Source of the DNA: Asterella californica
Lineage: Eukaryota > Streptophyta > Marchantiopsida > Marchantiales > Aytoniaceae
Direction of reading: 5' to 3'
Length of the DNA stretch: 64,000 nucleotides
Assembly (NCBI GenBank): GCA_036924285.1
Contig: JAYKYS010000017.1
Location: forward strand, 3,701,501-3,765,500
Shown: piece after piece, positions 23,439-34,721 of the stretch
How the letters are laid out: each line of letters begins with the position of its first letter
Position numbering within the stretch: position 1 is the first letter of the stretch
Translations under genes and position numbers: made by a program
The notes under the pieces: model-generated
The model's input: only the letters and a program-made list of their open reading frames with translations
Told to the model about the DNA's origin: nothing
Database searches by the model: none

Positions 23439-24760
23439 CCACAAGTAAATGAAGAAAGGATAAACCTAGAGAATCTGGAAGTTTGTGGAAGGAAGGGAGA
23501 AACCTGAGAACCGCAAATTGAGCGAGGAAAAAAGAAATTCACACCACAAGATCCAGTATCAGGTTCAAGCATAAAATGGCAAAGAATCAGAATATCAAGA
23601 TAATCTTATAAGACAATCATATAATCGAGGAGATGGATCAGAAGTTAAAACATGTATTATTACATCCCTCACTATTCAATCTCAAGATGATAGATTAAAG
23701 AAAAGTACTACTAGTGGAATGTCAATATAGTCATAATAGGTATGACATTCTGGATTCATGCAATAGTACTGAAGATGAATTCAAACTTGCAAGTCACTCA
23801 AATGATCTTAGGATGATCATGCTTACGAGAAGCTCAAATCAAGAAAAATTGATCTCCTGAACGTGATTATATTGAGCTAAAATGGCACGGAGATAAACAT
23901 CAGATAAGTACTAGATCTTTTTTCACGAAGAAAAAAATTATATATGACCGGAGGAGGTATGTCATATTATTTGAGAAGAAGGACTCATAGAGGAAGAAGA
24001 GAAGATGTTAATGAAGACATAATCGACATTGATCACTATTGGAGAGAATTGGTCCATACGAAAGACTCATATAATCAAAACCACACGGATAGTCCTGGCA
24101 GTAAGAATAATCTAGAAACTTCAAATATGAGATATTCATATAAATTGGAGTGTTGACAAGTTCACCTGAGAAATTGATCTACGGAGAGAAGAATGTGGGA
24201 GTATCAATGTCTATAATAGTGGAGCAACTATATCCTGATCACATGATCCGATGGCTAAGGAATAATCCAGCATATGAATCCTTGACAAGTGAAGTAACAG
24301 GATGGACGATAACACCACAAGAAGACTTTGAAGAGGTCAACATCCGAGAGAAATGAGAACCCAGAATGCTGAAGATCGAATAAGCCATGAAATCCACACA
24401 GAAAGAAGACCTGATCAAGTTATTGAAGGAATTTAAAGACATCTTCACATGGAGTTACGAAGACATGAAAGGAGTTCCGTTGGATATCTATCACTATCAC
24501 ATCCAATTACTACATAGAGCAACACCTGTAACCCAACGATCATACCGGATGAATTTGAATTCTGTGAAAAAGGTGAAAGCAGAAGTTGATAAGTTGATAC
24601 AAGTCAAATTCATTTATCTGATAAAGAACTATGAATGGCTTTCACCGATCATAATAGTACCAAAGAAAAATAAAAAAAATCCGAGTACGTGTCAGTTACA
24701 GAAAGCTAAACGAACATACGGACAAAGATCTTCTTCTCTTATCATTCATTAACGTTATTA
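23439..24760 (+). pseudogene. Outer gypsy relic: decayed upstream pol and RT N-terminus
   Basis: This resumes the plus-strand outer element after the nested insertion. Frames to 24,356 are interrupted. The last open segment (24,387-24,752, 121 codons) is the N-terminal part of a Ty3/gypsy RT: LLKEFKDIFTWSYEDM, then YHIQLL, a VKKVKAEVDKLI helix and WLSPIIIVPKKN. It breaks off near 24,760, well before the catalytic YxDD, and LTR-like sequence follows almost at once. So the rest of RT, RNase H and integrase is deleted. The wording resembles plant Tat/Ogre-type RTs, but I would not fix the lineage by eye. Confidence 0.75.
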
Positions 24761-24784
24761 CAGATTATGATTATAGTTAGAAGT

Positions 24785-25060
24785 AGGCAAGTTACTATAG
24801 CTGATTTTCCTTTTAGGGGCTCACGGTCTCGAAGATCTTCATTGATCAATCACAAATGTATAAGGGGTTTTCTATTTCATTGTATAAAAGGGTTTGTAGT
24901 TTTGTGAGACATCTGTCCCACTTGATCTATATATGAATGCTTCTTGAATTCACAAATGTAAAGGACTGTGAGAAGAGTAATTTGATACGGGGCACTGTAA
25001 TTTTGACAATACTAGAAGCTGGTAGGCATGTCTTGCATCCTGAATGAGTGCACATTCGAG
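24785..25060 (+). mobile_element. 3' LTR segment of outer Ty3/gypsy relic
   Basis: Homologous to 12,390-12,670 in the same orientation, with shared CCTTTTAGGG, TTCACAAATGTAAA, CAATACTAGAAG and CATCCTGAAT. It directly follows the truncated RT, so an internal deletion fused RT to the 3' LTR. The exact LTR ends are unresolved. Confidence 0.65.
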
Positions 25061-25950
25061 AAACAGTAATCAAGGTTGATTATTATAATGCTTAGAGAAT
25101 TCAAAGTTCGATAACTATAACCACTATCGTAATCAAACCTCGAGAGACTATATAAACACAATAGTAATTGGAGTCATTCACAATTTACTGATATCAGTAT
25201 ATCAACTCTTGATTACTGACAAGGTATTTGTCTTCAACCTTAGATCTATCGGATCACAAATCTAACCTTTCATTGTTCTGTCCTTTGAGAAGCTATTAGA
25301 TAAACAAAATTTGTTTGCAGTAACTTTTCATCTGATATAAGAAAGTTTGAACATTCAGCGGTGTCATCTAGTATTGACCAAGATCATTAAGTGTGAGCTT
25401 TCTGCATCCAACAACTCTCATTAAGTATTAACTATAACATATTATTTATTTTGTATATTCAGAATGATGTTTATGATATGAAGAAAATTATTCTCCTAAA
25501 TAATATCTTCTTAACTCACACCATGGTGGACAAAAATAAGAGATGACTTCATCGACAAGTTTTATTTGTGTGCATAACTTCCATGAAGAATTCTAACTAC
25601 AAAGAAAAAGATCTCAAGCTTGTTGACAACTAATTTTGTGTTCACATAGTATACTTGTTTGTGCAAAAGATGTTTGTGAGTTTCAACTTTGTCCCCCCAC
25701 CTCAATCACAGCTAGAAGGTTCAACTTTTCTCTAGAAGACTCTTGTCTTGACATTGAATTTGATGCTTTCACTTAGAACATCTTGAGAGAATAATCTTGA
25801 ATGACATGTATTGTCTAACAAATGAAGGTGCTTCAACTCAACTCTTGCTACAAGTGCTTCTACAACTATTACAACACTATTATTGATTCAACTCAGATAT
25901 AATAAACGTGAGCGTCTTTAATCTAATAACAACTTGCTGTTGGAGGGATT
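25061..25950. other. AT-rich DNA, possible LTR/leader of next relic
   Basis: No gene is supported. By position it could be the leader of the decayed gag that follows. Words such as GATATCAG recur here and near 31.5-32.6 kb, hinting at shared retroelement ancestry, but no boundary is defined. Confidence 0.35.
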
Positions 25951-25959
25951 GAGTTGAGA

Positions 25960-26450
25960 CCTATTAAAGCTTTTCAAATAGTTACAGTATGGATGATTGG
26001 AGAGCAAAGATGTCTTTTTTACTCGCGATAATACAAAGGTGAAATAGAATTAGTGAGAGGATCTAAAACAAAGATGATTACGAGCCAATTGGAAGGTTTG
26101 ATGAACTTAGAACATACACTCAAGGAAGAAATTATTGGGGAACATTTTGAGAATATTATTTTGAGATTTTTGACATATGGAACATATTTCTAGATTGAGA
26201 GAGCAACTTGAATGTACAATGAGATTGAAGAAATACATGAGAGAATTTGACAAAAGATATAACAACTATAAATCTTTGAATAGATTATCCTAGATGACAA
26301 GAAGATTGAGCTTTTTTATCAAGTATTGATGTCATCATATACCAGTTATTTTTCATGTTGGTGGATCGGATTACGGAAGAGGATATCACATATAATTGAA
26401 GAACATAAAATGATTAGTAGTTACTCTTGCTAGAGGGCATTGTGGCAAGA
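25960..26450 (+). pseudogene. Decayed gypsy gag related to the 60.7-kb element
   Basis: In interrupted frames the pattern REFDKRYNNY followed by LDDKKIELFYQVLMSS matches in order and spacing the gag region REFDRQYAQL...LEVEKTELFLQAADV of the plus-strand element at 60,697. Upstream, a TSQLEGLMNLEHTLKEEI-like segment is also gag-like. Several stops and frameshifts are present. No LTR pair was assigned. This is family membership by eye, at low identity. Confidence 0.5.
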
Positions 26451-28200
26451 TGACAGTAATTTGTTACACTTGTCCTACTCGAGCATTATTTTATTCTTCA
26501 GGTGATGCAACCTCTAATTTTAGACCTTGTTGTTTTGTTTCTCCTCTTAGATCAATGAGTTTTTGTTGTTCTTGTAGCAGTGTTGCAAGCAAGCATTTGT
26601 TGCTCTTGCGAGAGTAGAGAGAAGTCATATGCAAACAAACTGTTAAGGAGTAGAACATATCGATGAACTAACCCAACAAATGTGAGATTTGATTTGATGT
26701 TCTCATGTCAAAAGTGTTGAAGCTTAGAGAAATCAAATTAGAAGACAAAACACTTTTATATCCTCCTTTACCACCCACACAAAACAATGTTGTGTGAGCT
26801 TTCCACAAGTCTTCCTCTAGATGTTACTTCTAGATAGTTCTTGATTGCTTCCATAAGGGGCTTGAATTAGTGATCCTATAGAAGTTATAGGAATAAGGTT
26901 GTATATGGATGTCACAGAAAATTCTAATTATATTACAGCTATAAATTATTTTCTTTCTCCAAAAATAAGGTACCACATGATCAACTCAACCTTACTCTAA
27001 CTTTGAAAGAAACAACCACAACAATTTCCACAACATGACTTATGCAGTTGGTTTGTTCATTTTAATCCATACGGTTGTGATGGATCTAGCATTTCAACTT
27101 TCTCATGTTTTCTCCTTGCATTCAATAATATATAGCATAATAGACATCATGTCTCAACTCAAATCATATCGTCCTTTATAGGGCATTTTATAGTAGAATG
27201 CGATTATAATGATTGAGTTGGCACTTATTTCTCCTTACTACTTTATAGAGACTATAGCTAAAGAAAGGATTCATTTCATAAAAAATGTAGTATTAAGTAG
27301 AAATTTTATACTAAATTATTAGAGAAAATTAAATTCATTTGTAAGTATTAAATAATAATTTCAGAGTATGCACAGTATGTGTACACAAAGATTTGTTGCT
27401 GTGCGAATACCTTAAACCTAAAAAAATTCACCTATGTAGATGTTATCGCTCAGCTGTCTGCGCGGTTTGAATGTTGGTACGGTATGTTACAAATTGGCTC
27501 AAAGCGGAACACTATTTGCCACAAAACTTTTCCATCTTCATTTTATGAAACATTGACCGACAACGCTCCTGAACGTATTGTGCGGCAAAGTGGGTGTTAG
27601 TTTCTTGATGTATAACTTATATGTGCTTAACTGGAGCATATTCTTAGAAATATCTTCATGTTATATAGAAAATACATTAGGAGATAAATTAACGATAGCT
27701 CCTCATACTACTGACGGAACTGTAGACTGAACCGACCATTTACAAAATCGTGAAACACATGTTATGGGTAGTATATATCCCTTTAATCATCATCCCGAGA
27801 TAGGCAAGCATTAGTAGGGGAGTCAAAGTTACCGGGTAATTCCTGTAAGAGATTTTATGGGTTTCTCATAAACTTTAGATACCCGAAAAATATTACGACA
27901 ATTCTTGTACAGCAGACAAACATATAATTTCTAGACATAGTTCTCCGAACCACTAGATGATGCAATAAACTCTTTTTGGCGGAAGAACCTGTAGGTGGGA
28001 TTTTGCACGTTTATTAATTCCTGTTCTCAAGAGAATTCTCTTAAAGCAGAGAAAGATCTACTTCTGTAAATTTTTAAGGAGAATTGTCGTAAACCAGGGA
28101 ACAACTACCTTCTGTAAATTTATTATAACAGAATTCTCGGAAAAGACAGATAAAGAATTCATTTCCACAGCGTTATATGCAAGCTTTAGACATATTCACA
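26450..28200. other. AT-rich DNA, no supported gene
   Basis: The start may be decayed pol sequence downstream of the gag relic. A run near 28,030-28,140 repeats ACTTCTGTAAATTT and AGAATTCTC-type words, like a short minisatellite. No exon, RNA gene or TE boundary could be supported. Confidence 0.4.
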
Positions 28201-28212
28201 ATTAGAAAAACC

Positions 28213-28440
28213 TTGAATTTTCTGACGCAACGTGCGTAGGAAGTGAATCCGCGTTCCCTAATGGATGCAAGGAATCGTAGCACCGGTCCAACTTTGACTC
28301 CTCCTAGCAGATATATAAGTAACTCAAGCACTTCGGCACTTCTGTTCCCTCGAGAGGATTCATCAGGCAAAATTAATGGCATGTACGCATCATACACAAC
28401 TGAACCCCCACGAGGTAAACGGGAAAAAAGAAGAATACTG
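28213..28440 (-). CDS. Possible host-gene exon, function unknown
   Basis: On the minus strand an open stretch runs from an acceptor-like CTTACAG at about 28,441 to a donor-like CAAG/GTTTTT near 28,212. It reads FSRLPRGGSVVYDAYMPLI, then a Leu-rich helix (EVLELLIYLLGG) and VGPVLRFLASIRERGF. Amino acid use looks protein-like and no retroelement motif is present. I do not recognise the family. It may belong with the exon-like segment at 29.56-29.99 kb, but the join cannot be shown from sequence alone. Confidence 0.33.
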
Positions 28441-28552
28441 TAAGAGAGAAAAGAAACAGAAAATTTTGTTAGATATTGTGTTAGATCCCATTACTTTTTG
28501 CTTTTTCTACTGTGACGTCTAAAAGACTATTTCCAGTATTTATTCGTTATGG

Positions 28553-29560
28553 TCAACTGTTAAGGGCCAATGCGGAATAACTTTTCGGAGTGAAAACTGT
28601 GAAAAAACCTGTCAGACTGAAGCAAATGGCTCCACCATGGAGGGAAAGAGAGTTTCCTGGAAAATACCACTGACCAAATTGTAAGGACTGCACAATTCCG
28701 TTCCATGAGCAGCAATTTGTTTCGCGATAACTTTTGGACGTGAAGCCCCTCCACGTGTCATCTTCATATTCATTCACCGGCAGAATTTATGAAGAGGATA
28801 CTCTCTAAACATCTCTATAAACAATTCAGTTTTAGGATTATTCTCCTAGCTTCTTGGAAAAAATCGAAAATGGTAACGCACACAAATCTCTTATTAGTAA
28901 ACCCATTTAGAAGGAACTAATCCACATTGTCCCTACGATTGTCCCAACAGCACTTCGTTATTTGTATATGAAGTTTGAGGGTTTTAGGTTTCCGAAAACC
29001 AAGAAAATGTTTGAGAGCGGAAGCACATTACGGGTACTTCATTCATTTTAGGTGGTCGTCAGCACATAACAAGTATGCCATCATTCATGACACAGGACCT
29101 TGGGGGACAGTGAACATTCCCTTCTCGTAAAGTTCCCATCGAGAGACTCAAACTCGAAAGCTGAGCTTTCAAGTGCGAGTGCATGGTGTTCTCGAACGAA
29201 GTGGAAAATTAATACGAAAACTAATTTCGAATCACGAAGATTAATTACTATAATACGACGGGTTTCTGAGTTGAAAGCTCAAGTACGTTATCAGCTTCAA
29301 CACTTTCCCGAATCATTCGAGATGAAGATTCCAAAAGTTTAAGATGAGCATGCCAAGTGACTAACGAGGCCAAAAAGAACGCACTATATACTTATCAAAG
29401 GCAGACAGTGAGGAGCATTACAATGTGTGCCGATCGAATTTACAAGAGTCCTCCTAAAATTTTAGCCTTCACACAGACAATCAGCTTCACAGGCGTATAT
29501 TACGTGTACACTGTAAAGCGAGCCTAATGAGCTTGGAAGACGATTGAGATGAACACATTA
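28553..29560. other. Intron-like or intergenic stretch between exon candidates
   Basis: Contains short open frames on the minus strand near 28,612-28,760 (for example RPKVIAKQIAAHGTELC in one frame) that might be another exon. The frame ends at a TGA and splice sites are weak. I would not call a gene here. Confidence 0.3.
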
Positions 29561-29561
29561 C

Positions 29562-30020
29562 CATTGAAACAGGTGCACCACTCTTCTGCATGTTGGCATC
29601 TTTGAATGCATAGTAGGTCATTTTCAGTGAAGAAATGTTGTCAAATTTAGAGGGAGAGATAGGGGCATTAAGACCCTGGACTCCACCGCGCCACTGCTTG
29701 GAAGGATTGCTTTCACAGCACACGCTGTCTGAGTCATTGTCAAAAGCACTTGAAAGATCATATGTGGATAAAGCCGGTTGACCATCGTTAAGCACACTTG
29801 TGGCATCCGACTGCGTCTGCAGGCCATGTGAAAACGCCTCCTGTTTCTCCCTCAAATCTTTTTCTAGCATCTCTTTCACAAACTCGTCACTGATTCCAAG
29901 GTGGTCGCCAGAGAAGTTCTTCAACTCTTTAGCTTCATCTTCCAGATTTTGAAGTACCATGATCTTTTCCTCTTCCCTTTCTGCCATAGGTCTGAAATCC
30001 GAATTCGCTTTTAGTCGCAC
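29562..30020 (-). CDS. Possible host-gene exon, acidic/Ser-rich protein
   Basis: A 177-codon minus-strand frame, unusually long for this AT-rich region. The likely exon runs from an acceptor (TTTCAG) at 29,992 to a donor (CAATG/GTAATG) at 29,561. It starts PMAEREEEKIMVLQNLEDE, an acidic amphipathic helix that could be a coiled coil. The middle is Ser/Asp-rich and low in complexity, and it ends MTYYAFKDANMQKSGAP. No signal peptide, membrane segment or known domain is visible. Composition differs from the transposon frames around it. It may be part of a regulatory or scaffold protein, but I assign no function. Confidence 0.4.
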
Positions 30021-31093
30021 AGGGGTACTTCAGACATGAGCAAACTATGTTCAAAAGGTTTCTCTTGTCAGTTAAGTAAATGCTTTTGAAGATATTTGGA
30101 AGAGTCAGCATTTGAATTCTGTATAGTTCCCGTCGAGAAACTGTGATGATTGAGACACATCCTGTGTCACACCCTGAAGTATCGCGCGACCCACGACCTG
30201 CGTAGGAAGGTAGCCACTATTTTCTTTTAGACGTTGCGTCTCAGTAGAGTAGTATGCCTCAAATTTCTCTCCGAATTTCCTTCTACTGAAACGGCTTCGC
30301 TGACCGTAGTTGTAAACCTACAGGACGAGCTTCAAGACTGGTAATACTCGGAGGATCCTTCAGAGTTTCTGTTGTCACCACGGCGACTTGAAAGCAAGAT
30401 TGAGGGACGGAAAAAAATCTCCTTGTAGAGAAGTTTTACAGGTGACATGACCTGCGAGGCGGATTCAAGATCTGTTGATTTTCGATAGTTCGCTGAAATC
30501 ATGACTTGCCTCGTGTCGATAAAGAACGTACATATCTGTCATCCCTGGATCAGGCCGCTCAGAAAAGGACAAATCTCGTGTAATCTAGTTAAATTACATT
30601 ATCATATTTACGCCGTGTTTCCGTGGTGGTTTGTCGGGAAGTCCCTCTTTCAACGTCTGTTTCTCAGTGTTGATATTTGTCTATGTTCATAAGTAAATCC
30701 TTTGCATAGCCTTGGCATAACATCAATATATATATGCTTACCAATTGACGGGAAGCACTAAGTAAGTTTTTGGCCGACGCAGTATTCTAACTGTTTGCCT
30801 GAAGTCTTATTATTAGAGTAATTATTTGGATACTTGCACCAGTTTGAAGTCTATATCAAACAGTTTCAAATAACAACAGGTATAGGCTATCAACAAGAGA
30901 ACTCTTCTCCAGTATATTACAACAGGACATGTTTATGTTGATTATAAAATGTGAAAAAAATGTGATAACATATCAGGAGGAGCTTCATTTCCTTTACCTT
31001 AATTAATCTCAGGTTGTATAAATCCACTGTATACATGCAATCCCTTTCGAATTCTATATATCTGGTACTATGCATATTCATGGGGAACTATAC

Positions 31094-31351
31094 ATTATTG
31101 ATAGATATCAAAGTAAATTGAATAGGATTCATTTTTTGCATATCGAAAATTAACTCCCATCCTCTGAGACAGTAATCTCAATCGACATCAACTTAAACTG
31201 ATAAAATATATTCTCGAAATAAATTATTGATAAATATAAAAGTAAATTGAATGGGATACATTTTTTGCATATCCAAAATTAACTCCCATCCTCTGAGACA
31301 GTCATCTCAATCGACATCAACTTAAACTGATAAAATATATTCTTGAAATAT
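31094..31351. repeat. 129-bp tandem duplication
   Basis: Two head-to-tail copies (31,094-31,222 and 31,223-31,351) share AACTCCCATCCTCTGAGACAG and ATCGACATCAACTTAAACTG stretches with only a handful of substitutions. Non-coding. Confidence 0.9.
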
Positions 31352-32770
31352 ATGGTGATATGGTGATCTTGTTATCCACAAATTCAGTGTTGCATCATTT
31401 TGTAGTAAACATAATGTATACCGAGTGGTGATCCTTTTCCAGTTTCAAGTTGTGTCTCATGCTTGTAAAATATGGGTGTGACACAAGTAACAAGTAATTA
31501 ATATCAGTAAACGTCTTGATATTAGTGAAAAAGTTATATATAACTGTTGATTTTTCACTTATGTCAGGAAAGAGTTAACTGATACCAAATATAAATAAAA
31601 AGTTATATTTTAGATAACAGCAAAACATTTGCTGATGTCTGGAAGTAGTTTCCCCGAAAAGAGTGAGTGGAGAAGTTGTGGTAAGCTAACAGTTTCACCT
31701 AACGCTTATAAATGATTTTGATTTTGATGTTGCTGCATTTAGTTCTTGTGCTAGTTGCTCTCTATATCAGTGTTTTGAACAATAAGTAATTTTGTTAGCT
31801 GCACAACTAGCAAAATTCGCTAGCTTAACTACGAAGTGAATTCGGCACAAGGTCAAAAGAACAATGGAAAGTAGACAAAACATAAGAAGTGAATAAGACT
31901 TGGTAGTGAATATATACAATAAAAGAACTTTCATATACAATGTTTCAACTGAACATGTCTACTAATGATTATGAATATACGTATACAAATATCCTAAATA
32001 ACCCTTTTTGTTATCAGATGTTTCCTTACCTCTTTCACAGTAAACGAGGTCACCGTTGACACTTGACGAACTTCATGAAGTATTTATAACAATAAGTTGC
32101 TATTTCGTACACTCTCCTAGGGTCAATAAATGTGACTTCACACATCCAACGAACTTCGTCGAGTGTTAAATAACAAATAATTGTTATTTCAACACACCCA
32201 ACCATCCTAATCAGATGCATAATAACAACTTATCCTTATTACACAAGATTAATGTTAACAATTTGCATATCAGTTCTTGATATTTGATATCATACTTTCT
32301 TTCGGATATTGGGATGATGACATATGTGAAGAGAGTGTGAGAGGAACATGAAATAAAAATGGCAGATTTATATCCTGGAAGGTTTTAGATGTTAGAACAT
32401 AAATGGTCTATGGTATCATTATTGACATCATCAACAAGACAAATGACAACTTGAGGATAGAGGTATGCTCTCAAGTTTAAGGGTATTGGGCGGATCAAGA
32501 TAGCTTACGGAAGAAAATCCATTGTCAAGGATAAGAGATTCAAAGATTTGGAGAGTATATCCTTGTAGAGGGAGACTATAGTGGTTAGTAGTTAAAGATT
32601 TTTTGTTACAAAATGTGGATATGAAGGAGGGAAAGTATGTTATCAAATATCAGCGATTGATATCAGCAGATTTCTGTTGATATGAAAAACACTCGACTGC
32701 CTTGCCTGATGTTAGTCTGAATCATCCAGCGACCTCATTGCGTGCAAACTTAACTCACAAGGTGTTCATG

Positions 32771-32842
32771 GGGACATTCAACAATTCAATGAACCTAACC
32801 AAGTGGGGGACATTCAACAATTCAATGAACCTAACCAAGTGT
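32771..32842. repeat. 36-bp tandem duplication
   Basis: GGGACATTCAACAATTC...AACCAAGTG is repeated once with a 36-bp period. The copies are identical by eye. Non-coding. Confidence 0.9.
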
Positions 32843-33249
32843 AATAAAGACAATTTTGTTTGACATGAATCTAAGTCGAATGGCTTGGGGTTCATTTTTT
32901 CAAAGGAACCATTGAAAAAATGAAATTGTTATCAAATAAAATTAGACAAAATACAATACGCACTCAATGTCTAAAATACACGTTGCTAAGAGACATCCGA
33001 TAGTTTTCACTTAAAGGTCACATCGTTCTAGTACATTACAATATAAAAGACATGTTATCGAGCTTCACTATAAATCTCCCTCTTCCAAGATCAAGACCAG
33101 GGCTGATCACCCTGGGTTTATTCCACAACCATGTGCGATATACCAAAGGTCATATAACATTTTTTTCTATGAAATATTACATGATATTAATAAGTAATAA
33201 AGATCTGTATTAATTTATAGTAATCATATTATTTTAACACACTACTACA

Positions 33250-33930
33250 GATTGATCCTATTCTGACACCATTTTTGACACAAACAGCATCTTAAAATGT
33301 GCACACTGTCTGAAAATGATCCAGTACGGTCGAAAAGATTTCAATATTTGTGTCAAAAGCATGTCGAAACGGACCGTCTGAAACGTCCTATATGAATCGT
33401 GTTGCAAACTGATCTTAAAAGAGTCAACAAGTTGCAACAATGTTCCCACAGTCTTGAACAGTTTTTCAACATAAGATGTGTGGGAAAACTATCTGAAACA
33501 TCGTCAGAATTAGTCAGAAATACTAGTATTCCGACATAAGTCCAATAGGTTTCAAACAACATGTACATATCAAAATGCAAATAATGACGACATGATTACA
33601 CATGCCGTCATTATTTCTCATAGTGCTGTAGAAAATATTTGCAGTATCTTTCTGAAATAATTTTGTCATGTTTTTGACACTTCTTGTTCGTAAAGACCAT
33701 GAAAGTTTACAACAGCCTTCCGATGTCTTTTTGGTATCATTTTGACATCTGTTTTTTGACACGTTTTCACGAGATTTTCTCGATAGTGTTTTCGACAGAT
33801 TTTGATCGTTTTGGACATGTGTTTTCTGACAATATTTCCAAAATGTTTGCAACACAACTACAACATTTCTTCCGGGGCATTATCGACATCATTCTCACAC
33901 TTTCCGACATAGAGTTTTTATCGTAATCTC
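33250..33930. repeat. Imperfect inverted-repeat-like region with motif polarity switch
   Basis: Left of about 33,560 the words GTCTGAAA, GTCGAAA and GTCAAAA predominate. Right of about 33,640 the complementary TTTTGACA, TTTTCGACA and TTTCTGAC predominate. This resembles a long foldback of diverged short tandem repeats, or a decayed MITE. No terminal duplication was found and exact arms were not aligned. Confidence 0.4.
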
Positions 33931-34081
33931 TTGTTTCACTTCTCCACACAATGAGCTATATTTACCATCAATGTTGTACATCTCATCAACAAATATATTA
34001 TAGAAACACCATTTACATGGATATACTGCATGGACTCTAGCAAGTAGAGTATAACATCTTAACTATAGTATAGTTTGTAGA

Positions 34082-34329
34082 TGTTGACAGATGTGTAGAA
34101 AGATCGGTACTTCTAGGAAGACACTCCAAGAAGAGAGAGAGAGAGTAGACAAGGAAAGAAAATAGGAATGAGATAGGAGAGGCTTCGCCTCTCCATGTAT
34201 ATATATTGGAGGTGAGTACAAGAGAAATCTTAATGGTGGATTAGCTTTCTAACTAACTGTACATAATTATCCTAACCACTCCGGCTTATATTAGCTGTTG
34301 ATCTACTAGAGCTTGGGATTATATCAACA
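34082..34329 (-). mobile_element. 3' LTR of split Ty1/copia element
   Basis: A 248-bp LTR with TGTTGA...ATCAACA ends. It matches 51,843-52,077 in the same orientation (shared AGTAGACAAGGAAAGAAAATAGGAATGAGA region, split here, and CCTAACCACTCCGG). The purine tract GAAGAGGAG lies immediately inside it on the minus strand, confirming it as the 3' LTR of a minus-strand element. Confidence 0.9.
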
Positions 34330-34721
34330 CTCCTCTTCAAGCTCTACTCTACATCTTGTACTCATAGACAATGTCTGAAAGCATCAAACTTATCTCTAGG
34401 TAATGCTAAGCTTAGTAAAGATATCGGCAACCTGATCTCCGGTGCTCACATAATTGAGCTCAATCTCTCCTACAAGGACCTTCTCTCTAATGAAATGATA
34501 GTGCACCTCAATGTGCTTCGTCCTAGCACGGAAAAAATATGATTACTAGCTAATTCCATGCTGCTAATGTTGACAATATGTACACTCCACACCAATATCA
34601 GACAACAGACATCAAAGCCAAATTGATTCGCATGTTGCGTTCGTTGCTCCTCGGTATTCTACTTTTATGGATGACAAAGTAACTATAGGTTGCTTCTTAG
34701 AAGCTCAGATTATAGCAACGC
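34330..34721 (-). pseudogene. Copia RNase H, C-terminal part
   Basis: Minus-strand translation gives SKKQPIVTLSS, then ARTKHIEVHYHF(I)REKV and STGDQVADIFTK, the hallmark end of Ty1/copia RNase H, with stops and small frame changes. It continues the RNase H part at 36,114-36,384 across a 1.39-kb insertion. Confidence 0.88.

Larger units (their letters stand above)
30030..34081. other. AT-rich intergenic DNA with duplications
   Basis: No gene is supported. It holds a 129-bp tandem duplication (31,094-31,351), a 36-bp tandem duplication (32,771-32,842), and a possible purine tract plus TG boundary near 32,620-32,645. A 700-bp stretch (33,250-33,930) has GTC(T)GAAA-type words in its left half and the complement in its right half. 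Confidence 0.5.

Noticed and set aside
27379..27600. 73-codon plus-strand frame with several Cys
   Set aside because: No zinc-finger spacing, no neighbouring exons, and a length expected by chance.
32620..32645. Purine tract GAAGGAGGGAAAGTA followed by TGTTATCAAATATCAG as a copia 3' LTR boundary
   Set aside because: Attractive wording, but no partner LTR and no pol sequence upstream were found, so not listed as a feature.
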